A stretch of 40,468 nt of DNA from a virus. Within the stretch, counting starts at the first letter, position 1. Every line of letters begins with the position of its first letter. The notes beneath the pieces were generated by a model that saw only the letters and a list, made by a program, of their open reading frames with translations, was not told the DNA's origin and made no database searches. A program made the translations under genes and the position numbers. This document shows, piece after piece, positions 22,366-28,784 of the stretch. The DNA is taken from positions 1-40,468 of IMG/VR virus record IMGVR_UViG_3300047157_000217; one strand, given 5' to 3'.

Positions 22366-22605
22366 TTAGAAGTCGTACTGGTCATGGTAGCCATAGTCAT
22401 AGTCCTGGTATCGGTCGAAGCTAGGCTCTTCATGGTTGCGGTGTACTTCTGGCATTTCGGCAGCCTCGTCGCTATTCCTGACATCAGCGAGTATTTTGTC
22501 AAGACGAGCAAGACGGGCAAGCTCTTTCTCTTGAGCTTCAAACTCGACATCAGTGATGCCGTTGGCATGGGCGAGGCGGGCGAGTGAATCATTTTCGTTT
22601 TCCAT
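22366..22605 (-). CDS. hypothetical charged protein
   Basis: 79 residues from MENENDSLARLAHANGITDV, a charged helical coil followed by a Tyr/Asp-rich tail (DRYQDYDYGYHDQYDF). Its promoter puts the ATG at 22605. Function unknown. Confidence 0.6.
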   Translation of the reverse strand: MENENDSLARLAHANGITDVEFEAQEKELARLARLDKILADVRNSDEAAEMPEVHRNHEEPSFDRYQDYDYGYHDQYDF

Positions 22606-22640
22606 ATATATAACATAAGGGTATTGCGGGCCTATGTCAA
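22606..22640 (-). promoter_or_regulatory. leaderless early promoter
   Basis: On the minus strand TTGACA, 17 nt, TATGTT, 6 nt, ATG at 22605. Confidence 0.75.
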
Positions 22641-22709
22641 CACATTTTAGAGATAAATGTAAGTTAGCCAAATAAAGGGCCCGCCGGACCCGCGCTGCGC
22701 GCTGTAGCC

Positions 22710-22775
22710 TAAGTCGTTGAATATCAACGACTTGGGCGGGCCGGGCCTCCTAAGCCCTTGACTGTCAACAGCTTA
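22710..22775 (+). repeat. triple-palindrome repeat, copy 10
   Basis: Perfect left palindrome, core GGCGGGCCGGGCCTCC, right CCTTGACTGTCAACAGCTTA; an A-rich lead to a TTGACT promoter, as in copy 3. Confidence 0.85.
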
Positions 22776-22800
22776 CGGCACAAAAAACTTTACTTTTTAT

Positions 22801-22835
22801 TTGACTTTCTCAGAAAAAGATCTTATATTCTTAGT
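22801..22835 (+). promoter_or_regulatory. repeat-linked leaderless promoter
   Basis: TTGACT at 22801, 17 nt, TATATT at 22824, 6 nt, ATG at 22836. Confidence 0.8.
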
Positions 22836-23009
22836 ATGATAACAATTAAACAAAATCCTAATTTCAGTAAATTCTTTCAAGTCTTCGCTTTTGGCGAGTT
22901 CATTGATGAGCTTGATCGGAAGAGTAAAGCAATTCGCCTGGCTACACGCCTAGCTAAGGCTAATAAGAAAGAGCACATTAATGTAGAGGGTGAGATGCAA
23001 AGCATCTAG
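22836..23009 (+). CDS. MITI-NPNF family small protein, copy 2
   Basis: 57 residues: MITIKQNPNFSKFFQVFAFG, then basic helices (KAIRLATRLAKANKKEH). Paralogue of 17676-17855, with the same position as a single gene between two repeats. An upstream in-frame ATG at 22758 lies before the promoter and is rejected. Confidence 0.7.
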   Translation: MITIKQNPNFSKFFQVFAFGEFIDELDRKSKAIRLATRLAKANKKEHINVEGEMQSI

Positions 23010-23011
23010 CA

Positions 23012-23077
23012 TAAGTCATTGATAACCAACGGGTTAGGAGGGCCGGCCTCCCTAAACCCTTGACAGTCAACGACTTA
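23012..23077. repeat. triple-palindrome repeat, copy 11, between converging genes
   Basis: Decayed left element, core GGAGGGCCGGCCTCCC, right CCTTGACAGTCAACGACTTA. Starts 3 nt after the plus gene and ends 6 nt before the minus gene. Confidence 0.8.
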
Positions 23078-23082
23078 TGGGA

Positions 23083-23232
23083 TTAAGCCTTGAATAGCCC
23101 GTATCGGTGCGATCCGTTACCCTCAGCCTGTCGCCTACGATAAAGGCGCTCGGCGTCACGCTTGCGCATGGCGATGCTTTCAACTACCCAAACGGCGCCC
23201 GCTTGGTTGAGAATGGATTTTAGTATATACAT
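23083..23232 (-). CDS. 49-residue basic protein
   Basis: MYILKSILNQAGAVWVVESI, then a strongly basic helix (MRKRDAERLYRRRQAEG) and YGLFKA. Third gene of a minus-strand unit that begins at 23676. Function unknown. Confidence 0.55.
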   Translation of the reverse strand: MYILKSILNQAGAVWVVESIAMRKRDAERLYRRRQAEGNGSHRYGLFKA

Positions 23233-23240
23233 AAGTTGTT

Positions 23241-23417
23241 TTATAGTGAAGAGATTAGGGAATCAAGCTTACGCTCTAATCGGGAAAGCCGATCATGCTC
23301 CCATTGTAACTGAATGTCCACATATCCCGCACCCATCTTGCAGGTGCCGCGCAGAGCGTTCCAGTCTGCGATGCGTTCGTGCGATCTACGGATTTTTTCT
23401 TGTATTTCTTTTATCAT
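23241..23417 (-). CDS. 58-residue coiled-coil protein
   Basis: MIKEIQEKIRRSHERIADWN, CKMGAGYVDIQLQWEH and a C-terminal leucine-rich helix (RLSRLERKLDSLISSL). Starts one base after the stop of the gene upstream, so translation is probably coupled. Confidence 0.6.
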   Translation of the reverse strand: MIKEIQEKIRRSHERIADWNALRGTCKMGAGYVDIQLQWEHDRLSRLERKLDSLISSL

Positions 23418-23418
23418 A

Positions 23419-23676
23419 TTAGTATAGGTATTGATCGGTTGAGTCTACGAAAGAGTGAACAAGCTCGACATCCAAGATGTCCCAAAACTTAAAAACCATA
23501 TCAGCATGGGACTTGAGAAAGGCATGATCTAGCTCCTGATCTAGGTCAGCAGAGAAGCGCAAGCCTTGGGTCTTGACTATACTAGGATCGTCTTGAAACC
23601 TTGCAGTGACTCTTATTTGTACATTTTGAAACTCGACTCTGCGAGTTGGAACATTTCTATTTGATTGATTTAACAT
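23419..23676 (-). CDS. hypothetical protein
   Basis: 85 residues from MLNQSNRNVPTRRVEFQNVQ, with a beta strand, a helical centre and an acidic end. Its promoter fixes the ATG at 23676, 108 nt inside the longest open frame. First gene of a three-gene unit. Confidence 0.65.
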   Translation of the reverse strand: MLNQSNRNVPTRRVEFQNVQIRVTARFQDDPSIVKTQGLRFSADLDQELDHAFLKSHADMVFKFWDILDVELVHSFVDSTDQYLY

Positions 23677-23711
23677 AAGTATAAAGTAAGCTATTTTTGA
23701 GGTAATTGCAA
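23677..23711 (-). promoter_or_regulatory. leaderless early promoter
   Basis: Minus strand CTTTTTTTTCTTGCAA, 17 nt, TACTTT, 6 nt, ATG at 23676. Same T-rich lead as the repeat-linked promoters but without the repeat. Confidence 0.75.
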
Positions 23712-23723
23712 GAAAAAAAAGAT

Positions 23724-23870
23724 TTAATTTACTGCTTGCTTGATCATCTCGAAAGTCCAAACATGACCTCCTGGGCATTCCCAAAGGTCAAAAGCCTCGG
23801 ACATTGGGCTTGCTTGGATGCGCTCAAGACCATTGTCTTGAATGAATTGTTTTATTTTCTTATCTAACAT
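23724..23870 (-). CDS. 48-residue hypothetical protein
   Basis: MLDKKIKQFIQDNGLERIQA, then WECPGGHVWTFEMIKQAVN. A clear open frame from a leaderless start, ending just before the next promoter. Confidence 0.6.
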   Translation of the reverse strand: MLDKKIKQFIQDNGLERIQASPMSEAFDLWECPGGHVWTFEMIKQAVN

Positions 23871-23905
23871 ACTAACAATATCGCACATAAAAGAGCTAAT
23901 TGCAA
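23871..23905 (-). promoter_or_regulatory. repeat-linked leaderless promoter
   Basis: Minus strand TTGCAA, 17 nt, GATATT, 6 nt, ATG at 23870; repeat copy 12 lies just upstream on that strand. Confidence 0.75.
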
Positions 23906-23935
23906 ACTTTTTTTTACTTTTTTTTCATTTTGTCA

Positions 23936-24001
23936 TAAGTCCTTGATTATCAAGTACTTAGGCCGGCCGGCCCGCCTAAGTGCCTGACTGTCAGCGACTT
24001 A
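23936..24001 (-). repeat. triple-palindrome repeat, copy 12
   Basis: AAGTCCTTGATTATCAAGTA (CTTGA/TCAAG, both arms changed), core GGCCGGCCGGCCCGCC, and CCTGACTGTCAGCGACTTA. Last copy in the window; it serves minus-strand genes on both sides. Confidence 0.85.
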
Positions 24002-24030
24002 GGGAGGCGGCGTTCAAGTACCGCGCCAAC

Positions 24031-24339
24031 TTAGACCACAAGAGGATCGGGCAACTTTTGGTTACAGAAGTGCCAATCGGATGAGTCAATTACCTCACCA
24101 TTTAGGACAGGCTCGAATTTGACCTGATGCACGCCCACGCCTAGAATGCCGTTGATGCGTTCGCGTGTGGTGCTTGTGTTCCACCCTGCGAGTGACCACT
24201 CGACCACGCCCCAACCATCGCGCTTGATAATGGCATTACCATGTAGCCAAACGATTTGCCCGTCTGTCTCGGTATTGTCTACTTTTAACGATTTGCCTTG
24301 CTCGAAGGCGTCCTTGATTAGTTGAGTTACTTTACGCAT
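24031..24339 (-). CDS. conserved phage protein (MRKVTQ type)
   Basis: 102 residues. MRKVTQLIKDAFEQGKSLKV, DNTETDGQIVWLHGNAI, WSLAGWNTSTTRERINGILG and VLNGEVIDSSDWH match a family very common on phages and plasmids, function unknown. An AAGGA sequence before the ATG marks one of the few Shine-Dalgarno-led genes. Confidence 0.75.
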   Translation of the reverse strand: MRKVTQLIKDAFEQGKSLKVDNTETDGQIVWLHGNAIIKRDGWGVVEWSLAGWNTSTTRERINGILGVGVHQVKFEPVLNGEVIDSSDWHFCNQKLPDPLVV

Positions 24340-24402
24340 TTTGATTTTCCTTGTTTATTAGAATTAAAGTGATTATGACAATGGTACATATTTGTAAAAT
24401 CA

Positions 24403-24588
24403 TTATGCAAAGAGAGGGTGAAGTTTCACATCCTGAAAACGGATACCTACCTTATGATTAGTGCGATATGGGCGAACCATTGCTATAGTGCCAAGTGTGT
24501 CGTGCTTGGTGGCTTGAATGAATTGAAAGACTTTGTTATCTCGTGAGAGGAGAACGTCGCCCTTTTTGAATTTTGTTGTTTTTGTCAT
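24403..24588 (-). CDS. hypothetical SH3-like protein
   Basis: 61 residues: MTKTTKFKKGDVLLSRDNKV, then FQFIQATKHDTLGTIAMVRP. The FKKGD(V)L.S..NKVFQ(F) start suggests a small beta barrel. The ATG is 8 nt after a promoter. Function unknown. Confidence 0.65.
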   Translation of the reverse strand: MTKTTKFKKGDVLLSRDNKVFQFIQATKHDTLGTIAMVRPYRTNHKVGIRFQDVKLHPLFA

Positions 24589-24625
24589 ATATATAGAATC
24601 TAAAGGATTAAAGGTTAAAAGTCAA
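24589..24625 (-). promoter_or_regulatory. near-leaderless early promoter
   Basis: Minus strand TTGACT, 17 nt, TAGATT, 8 nt, ATG at 24588. Confidence 0.7.
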
Positions 24626-24810
24626 ACTTTATTTATGTGAATCAGCTCGACATTTAGGGCATTTGCATTTTCTTCGCGCAAAATGCGATTGAGATGCGAT
24701 TGACTAGAAGAGGAGCGAACCCTAGGCAAGCCACCTCTGACCAAGTCAAAGATTGCAACGTTGATGTGTCTCGACCATTGTCGAACTTCTATTCTAATTG
24801 TCTTATTCAT
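24622..24810 (-). CDS. hypothetical protein
   Basis: 62 residues, MNKTIRIEVRQWSRHINVAI, with a Ser/Arg-rich middle. It is the outermost gene of the minus-strand accessory cluster, and the next promoter's -35 touches its end. Confidence 0.6.
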   Translation of the reverse strand: MNKTIRIEVRQWSRHINVAIFDLVRGGLPRVRSSSSQSHLNRILREENANALNVELIHINKV

Positions 24811-24847
24811 ATATATATAAACTAGCCTAGTTTTTAGTAAATTGCAA
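24811..24847 (-). promoter_or_regulatory. near-leaderless early promoter
   Basis: Minus strand TTGCAA, 17 nt, TAGTTT, 8 nt, ATG at 24810. Confidence 0.7.
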
Positions 24848-25046
24848 ACTTTTTTTTGTAAAGTTATTCACAAAATACCCCCCGCAGTTTTTTGAATTTT
24901 CGCAAATAGCTGTGTGCTAGATATCGGTGGGGGGGCCTTTTTCTAATTCTCCACAGATTGAAAATAGTATATATAATTGCTTATGCGAAAAAAATCCGGG
25001 GGGTGCAATTTAAAAAAGGTAAAATTGATATTATAATAATATATAA
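24848..25046. other. divergent spacer with poly-C and poly-G tracts
   Basis: No gene. C6 at 24878, G7 at 24929 and G6 at 24998 stand out in AT-rich DNA. The C6 and G7 can close a roughly 45-nt loop followed by CCTTTTT, which could be a terminator or boundary element between the early minus-strand cluster and the late half. Confidence 0.45.
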
Positions 25047-25127
25047 ATGAACATAAGTACAGCCATAGAAATACTATTAATTATTACTATAACAGTAACT
25101 TTATGGTGGAGTTGCTTTAATTATTAA
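25047..25127 (+). CDS. 26-residue membrane peptide
   Basis: MNISTAIEILLIITITVTLW then WSCFNY. A single hydrophobic helix just inside the late half. An ATTATAATAAT element lies upstream. Function unknown. Confidence 0.4.
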   Translation: MNISTAIEILLIITITVTLWWSCFNY

Positions 25128-25150
25128 AAAATATTAAATAATTATTAATA

Positions 25151-25170
25151 AAAAGTGTATATAATATAAC
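25151..25170 (+). promoter_or_regulatory. candidate late promoter motif
   Basis: AAAAGTGTATATAATATAAC abuts the ATG at 25171; the first G of GTGT is 16 nt upstream. No TTGACA box. Confidence 0.55.
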
Positions 25171-25887
25171 ATGAAAGAATTAGATTTCACAGATCAAATC
25201 AAAAAAGCATTAGCTGAACAGCAAGGCTTTGAAGAGGCTATAACGGAAGAAGCTTGGGCTGAAGAAAAAAAATCGGGCAAAAAACTTAATAAACCATTCA
25301 GGACATCAGGAGGCCCCAAAAAGTTTTCTGTTTATGTAAAGAATGAAAAAGGAAATGTCGTTAAAGTAAATTTCGGCGATCCCAACATGTCGATCAAGCG
25401 AGATGATCCTGCTCGCCGCAAAAGTTTTCGTGCGAGACATGGCTGCGATAACCCCGGACCAAAGACAAAAGCTAAATACTGGTCCTGTAAGATGTGGAGC
25501 AGTAAACCTGTATCAAAAGTAACAAAAGGAGAAATCTCTACAGAAGAAGGTATGATTGACTTTTTAGATGAATCTATATCAGAATTATCAGAAAAAGAAA
25601 AAAAGCTACCAGATGCTATTAAAAAAGCTATTTTAAAGAAAAAAGGCGGCGATTCAAAAGACGACAAAAAGTCAAAGGATAATAAAAAAGAAGACAAATC
25701 TGATAAAAAGACTGAAGAGAAGTCTGATGCAAAAGGCAAAGGTCTTTGGCATAATATCCGTGAGAAGAAAAAGAGAGAAGGAAAAAACTATAAACCTGCA
25801 AAACCAGGCGATAAAGATTATCCGGATCCAAAATCTTTAAAGAAAGCTCAAAAAGGTTCTAAAAAGAAAAAAGAATCTAAAAAGTAA
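25171..25887 (+). CDS. DUF5872-like basic phage protein
   Basis: 238 residues. Residues about 48-110 hold KFSVYVKNEKGNVVKVNFGD, PNMSIKRDDPARRKSFRARH and KAKYWSCKMWS, a motif I recall as shared by marine T4-like phage proteins. A long Lys/Asp/Ser linker follows, then GLWHNIREKKKREGKNYKPA and GDKDYPDPKSLKKAQKG, the DUF5872-type tail. Role unproven; a virion or head-associated DNA-binding role would fit the charge. A terminator follows. Confidence 0.6.
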   Translation: MKELDFTDQIKKALAEQQGFEEAITEEAWAEEKKSGKKLNKPFRTSGGPKKFSVYVKNEKGNVVKVNFGDPNMSIKRDDPARRKSFRARHGCDNPGPKTKAKYWSCKMWSSKPVSKVTKGEISTEEGMIDFLDESISELSEKEKKLPDAIKKAILKKKGGDSKDDKKSKDNKKEDKSDKKTEEKSDAKGKGLWHNIREKKKREGKNYKPAKPGDKDYPDPKSLKKAQKGSKKKKESKK

Positions 25888-25890
25888 AAT

Positions 25891-25920
25891 TTGGCGGCTC
25901 TTTAATTAGAGTCCCCTTTT
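25891..25920 (+). terminator. terminator-like hairpin
   Basis: GGCTCT, TTAATT, AGAGTCC (one bulge), then a T-run. Confidence 0.6.
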
Positions 25921-25938
25921 TGTTGTGTATATATCTAT
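25921..25938 (+). promoter_or_regulatory. candidate late promoter motif
   Basis: GTGTATATATCTAT abuts the ATG at 25939. Confidence 0.55.
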
Positions 25939-26193
25939 ATGCCACGGAAGACTTTATCTGACTATAAAAAAGAGAGTCCAGAGATCCCTAATATCACTTG
26001 TCCCTATATTGATTTCACTAAGGACATACTTCAGGAGATCAAGGATGAAAGCGACTCTGTGTTTATAGAAGAAAAGATAGAATTACTTAATAGTTTATTA
26101 GAATACTTAAGAACAAGCAATGATGCATTAAGAATAAGTTCTAAATACTGGCATGATAAGTTTACATACATGTATAATAAAAAGAATAAATAA
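25939..26193 (+). CDS. hypothetical helical protein
   Basis: 84 residues, MPRKTLSDYKKESPEIPNIT, then long helices ending YNKKNK. Converges with the minus-strand operon. Function unknown. Confidence 0.65.
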   Translation: MPRKTLSDYKKESPEIPNITCPYIDFTKDILQEIKDESDSVFIEEKIELLNSLLEYLRTSNDALRISSKYWHDKFTYMYNKKNK

Positions 26194-26194
26194 C

Positions 26195-26578
26195 TTATAC
26201 ATCTTCAAGTAAAGAGTAAAATAGTTTATTAGATATAACAAAAAATTCGGCGCCTTCCAGATTGTAATCTAATATCATTTTCGCCATTCTGTGTGAACCA
26301 TCTATCATTCTGTATCTTCTTTCGCAGGGATTCTCAACTCCATCTGCGACTATAGGCGGAAATGACAGATCAGCATCTTTGTATCTTTGTTTTATCGTAT
26401 TGCCTGGTCCGAATTTTTTTCTCTCAGGATTCTGCGAGGATGCCCAGCATATGTCTTTGAATTGAATGTATTTTTTTTGTTTTAAATTTCCGTAAAGTTT
26501 TTCGCAGTATATAACTTTAGGTTTATCTCCTATGGACCAGTCTCTTCCGAATAAAGACTTGATGCATAAGTGTTTCAT
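26195..26578 (-). CDS. ParB-like domain protein
   Basis: 127 residues. RYRMIDGSHRMAKMILDYNL is the recognisable DG.HR.AKM box of ParB/sulfiredoxin-like folds, preceded by a PPIVADGVENPCERRY strand-turn. Free-standing ParB-like proteins occur in many phages and may act as nucleases or CTP/ATP-dependent switches; that function is inference. Last gene of the five-gene minus-strand operon. Confidence 0.6.
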   Translation of the reverse strand: MKHLCIKSLFGRDWSIGDKPKVIYCEKLYGNLKQKKYIQFKDICWASSQNPERKKFGPGNTIKQRYKDADLSFPPIVADGVENPCERRYRMIDGSHRMAKMILDYNLEGAEFFVISNKLFYSLLEDV

Positions 26579-27099
26579 AATAAATTATCAAATACTCTAA
26601 ATCCTATGGACATTCTTGGGGTTTCTGTATATACACAATGCCAAAACAGATTATCTTCCGAAACGAGGAATTCGCGCATGTTCCAGCCGACAAAGTCAAA
26701 AGAAACAACTTCTCTATTATTTTGTATATATTTAAAAGCCGATTTATTTGCTTCTTCAGTATAAGATAGATATATTCTTCGCCCCGGACTTTTTATGTTT
26801 GTATGCCATGACATAAAGCCGTTTTCAGGGTAAAAGAAATTTCCGCTCTGCGTTATAGAAGCTTTTGGATATATATTAGAAATATATTTAATAATATTAA
26901 TTTTTTCTTCTTGATTTAATCCAATTGGTTTATATACGCTTTCTTCTGCAGTATCTATATTTGTACTAGTTTGTAAATAATATTCATAACTAGTTTGTGT
27001 TTTTGCATCGCCTGCGTAGCGAGGCGGGTAATTATTATAATATTTATTACTAATTAAATTTAAATAATTATTAAATTCAATTGGTATTTGTTTATGCAT
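26575..27099 (-). CDS. 2OG-Fe(II) oxygenase-like protein
   Basis: 174 residues. H99-T-N101 in FMSWHTNIKSPG, H154 in FWHCVY and R162 in PRMSIGFR are placed like the HxD/N, distal His and 2-oxoglutarate-binding Arg of the Fe(II) dioxygenase cupin. YLSYTEEANKSAFKY lies between. Phage homologues are usually found beside fibre genes, and their substrates are unknown. Its start overlaps the previous stop as TAATG. Confidence 0.6.
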   Translation of the reverse strand: MHKQIPIEFNNYLNLISNKYYNNYPPRYAGDAKTQTSYEYYLQTSTNIDTAEESVYKPIGLNQEEKINIIKYISNIYPKASITQSGNFFYPENGFMSWHTNIKSPGRRIYLSYTEEANKSAFKYIQNNREVVSFDFVGWNMREFLVSEDNLFWHCVYTETPRMSIGFRVFDNLL

Positions 27100-27527
27100 T
27101 ATAATAAAATTGGAGGCATTACATGGAATAAATCGTAGACTGTCTCGACCATGTCCCAATTGATGCTATTTGGCATATTCCTTAAGGCTGCTTTCTCTTC
27201 CTCTATATCTTTAACTTTTTGCTTGTCATCGACAGCCAAAGCCTTTAATTGCTCTATATCCAACTTTTTAAACTTTTGATCTCTTACTTTTCTCAAATGA
27301 TTTAAAAAAAGCTCTTTCCCTCTATCTAGATCCACTTCTATCTTATCTCCAACAAGTTTCCATGCTGACCTAGCTATGTGGTTTGGATCATCCATGCAGA
27401 ATGGCATGGTGATCTCTACATAATTATTTTTTTTAGCAAGATTAATAGCTTCAGTATTTTCTTCAGGTATCCTGGATATATAAACACCATCACCAACAGA
27501 ATGTGCAAAATATTTTATTTCTTTCAT
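27099..27527 (-). CDS. tail fibre assembly / chaperone-like protein
   Basis: 142 residues from MKEIKYFAHSVGDGVYISRI. The C-terminal half, VRDQKFKKLDIEQLKALAVD then EEEKAALRNMPNSI, is the R..(K)F..LD.....A...........K..LR..P pattern of phage tail-assembly chaperones with a C-terminal coil. It directly follows the fibre-like gene, as such chaperones do. Confidence 0.65.
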   Translation of the reverse strand: MKEIKYFAHSVGDGVYISRIPEENTEAINLAKKNNYVEITMPFCMDDPNHIARSAWKLVGDKIEVDLDRGKELFLNHLRKVRDQKFKKLDIEQLKALAVDDKQKVKDIEEEKAALRNMPNSINWDMVETVYDLFHVMPPILL

Positions 27528-27528
27528 T

Positions 27529-28545
27529 TTATTCAGAAGGAGGAACTCCAAGTATTGCTATACATAAAACTGAGGGCTGGTAAGTTTGAGGGTCGCCCAT
27601 AAGTGCAAAATTATTTAGTCCATTATGCCATTCGTCTTTTCTATCATCACCACCTGCTGCAGTTACGGCATAATGCGGGGTAAAGGGAATCCCCCATTGC
27701 TTAACAGTTACTTTTACATCAAAGGAAGCTTTTGCTCCTGGCCCAAAACCAATTGTAGTTGCAACATATTCGGGGTCACCAACCTCTACATGACCGCCAT
27801 TCAGGGCTCCGTTAGTACCACTAGAAGACGCTAAAACTATTGCTTTCTGCTCAGGAAAAAGTCCCCCACTCGTTGTAACCACAAAAACTCCATCAGTAGT
27901 TTCTTGGACAGAGCAGTTTAAATAAGGCCCGTCTTGGCCTCCTGCATTTGCTATTTTAGCGAATGCTCCTAATCCAAGGCTTTGTCTCAAATCATAAAGA
28001 TTTACTGACTTAGATTCATCATAAACCCTGTCTCCGACGGGGCGACCAGATGCATCATAGTTCCCGCCTGCACTAGATCTTGATATTACGAATAAATCAT
28101 CTTTTTTAATTTCTTCAGCAACACCTAGCTGGCTTATTTTTGAACCATATGTATATCTGTCAGAATCAAATTCAGCAACATACCCTATTATTTTAATAGA
28201 GGATAGTTTAGGCATAGATCCGGTAAGATTTTGTAATCTCCATTGGAATCCATTAGAAGAACTAATTGGAATCACTGCCTGCACCTGCTTTGTGGAAAAA
28301 GCTTTTTGACCTTCTAGATTAACTACCTCTATTACAGCCTCCGAGCTTGATGCCCTAACTTCTACAGAAATTGAAGAGGGGTTAAAATCATCGATATCTG
28401 CTACATCAACACTAATTATTAAATTATCTGCACCAAGCCAATCCGCATGACCGACTACATTTTGCCAACCTGTAAGAGTTTGCACTTGATCTAGAGATAC
28501 AAATGTAAAAACTTCATGGGGTGGGTTTAAAAAATGAGACTTCAT
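27529..28545 (-). CDS. fibre- or baseplate-type structural protein
   Basis: 338 residues, beta-rich, Ser/Gly/Asn-rich, low in charge. An N-terminal jelly-roll-like region includes GWQNVVGHADWLGADNLIIS. A central linker is followed by a C-terminal HYAVTAAGGDD..NFALMGDP that looks like a receptor-binding tip. Context (chaperone immediately downstream) supports a virion surface protein. No family is recognised. Confidence 0.55.
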   Translation of the reverse strand: MKSHFLNPPHEVFTFVSLDQVQTLTGWQNVVGHADWLGADNLIISVDVADIDDFNPSSISVEVRASSSEAVIEVVNLEGQKAFSTKQVQAVIPISSSNGFQWRLQNLTGSMPKLSSIKIIGYVAEFDSDRYTYGSKISQLGVAEEIKKDDLFVISRSSAGGNYDASGRPVGDRVYDESKSVNLYDLRQSLGLGAFAKIANAGGQDGPYLNCSVQETTDGVFVVTTSGGLFPEQKAIVLASSSGTNGALNGGHVEVGDPEYVATTIGFGPGAKASFDVKVTVKQWGIPFTPHYAVTAAGGDDRKDEWHNGLNNFALMGDPQTYQPSVLCIAILGVPPSE

Positions 28546-28733
28546 TGTTTTTTAATTTTGCTTATTACTTTTAATAACTTATTATAATCAGACTTACTGC
28601 CTTTTTCTAATATTTCAGCTGGCGTTCTGTCATCTAATTCAGTTAATGGTTTTTTTAGCCATTGGGTAGCCGCATAGGAGCTCATTAATTTTGATATTTT
28701 ATTTAAAATTTCTATTTTTTGGTTTTTGGCCAT
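28542..28733 (-). CDS. MbcA/ParS/Xre-antitoxin-like small protein
   Basis: 63 residues from MAKNQKIEILNKISKLMSSY. ATQWLKKPLTELDDRTPAEI then LEKGSKSDYNKLLKVI resembles the W(L)..P...L.G.TP.(E)LL...G...V..LL..I domain of DUF2384 antitoxins. No toxin partner is visible, so it may be a domesticated DNA- or protein-binding domain. First gene of the operon. Confidence 0.5.
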   Translation of the reverse strand: MAKNQKIEILNKISKLMSSYAATQWLKKPLTELDDRTPAEILEKGSKSDYNKLLKVISKIKKQ

Positions 28734-28753
28734 ATAATATATATACACATTAG
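28734..28753 (-). promoter_or_regulatory. candidate late promoter motif
   Basis: Minus strand AATGTGTATATATATTAT abuts the ATG at 28733. It drives the five-gene operon. Confidence 0.55.
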
Positions 28754-28784
28754 CACAAATTTTGTGGCTAACAATTATAATAAT

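Noticed and set aside
13946-24001. Repeats as integron attC sites
   Set aside because: Cassette-like layout, but genes have their own promoters, lie on both strands, no integrase is seen, and the core-site consensus GTTRRRY is not positioned correctly.
13946-24001. Repeats as a CRISPR array
   Set aside because: Repeats are separated by genes of varying length rather than short spacers, and no Cas gene is present.
25332-25739. 135-codon minus-strand frame opposite the DUF5872-like gene
   Set aside because: Shadow of the Lys-rich plus-strand gene; Ser/Phe/Leu-biased as expected from antisense of lysine codons.
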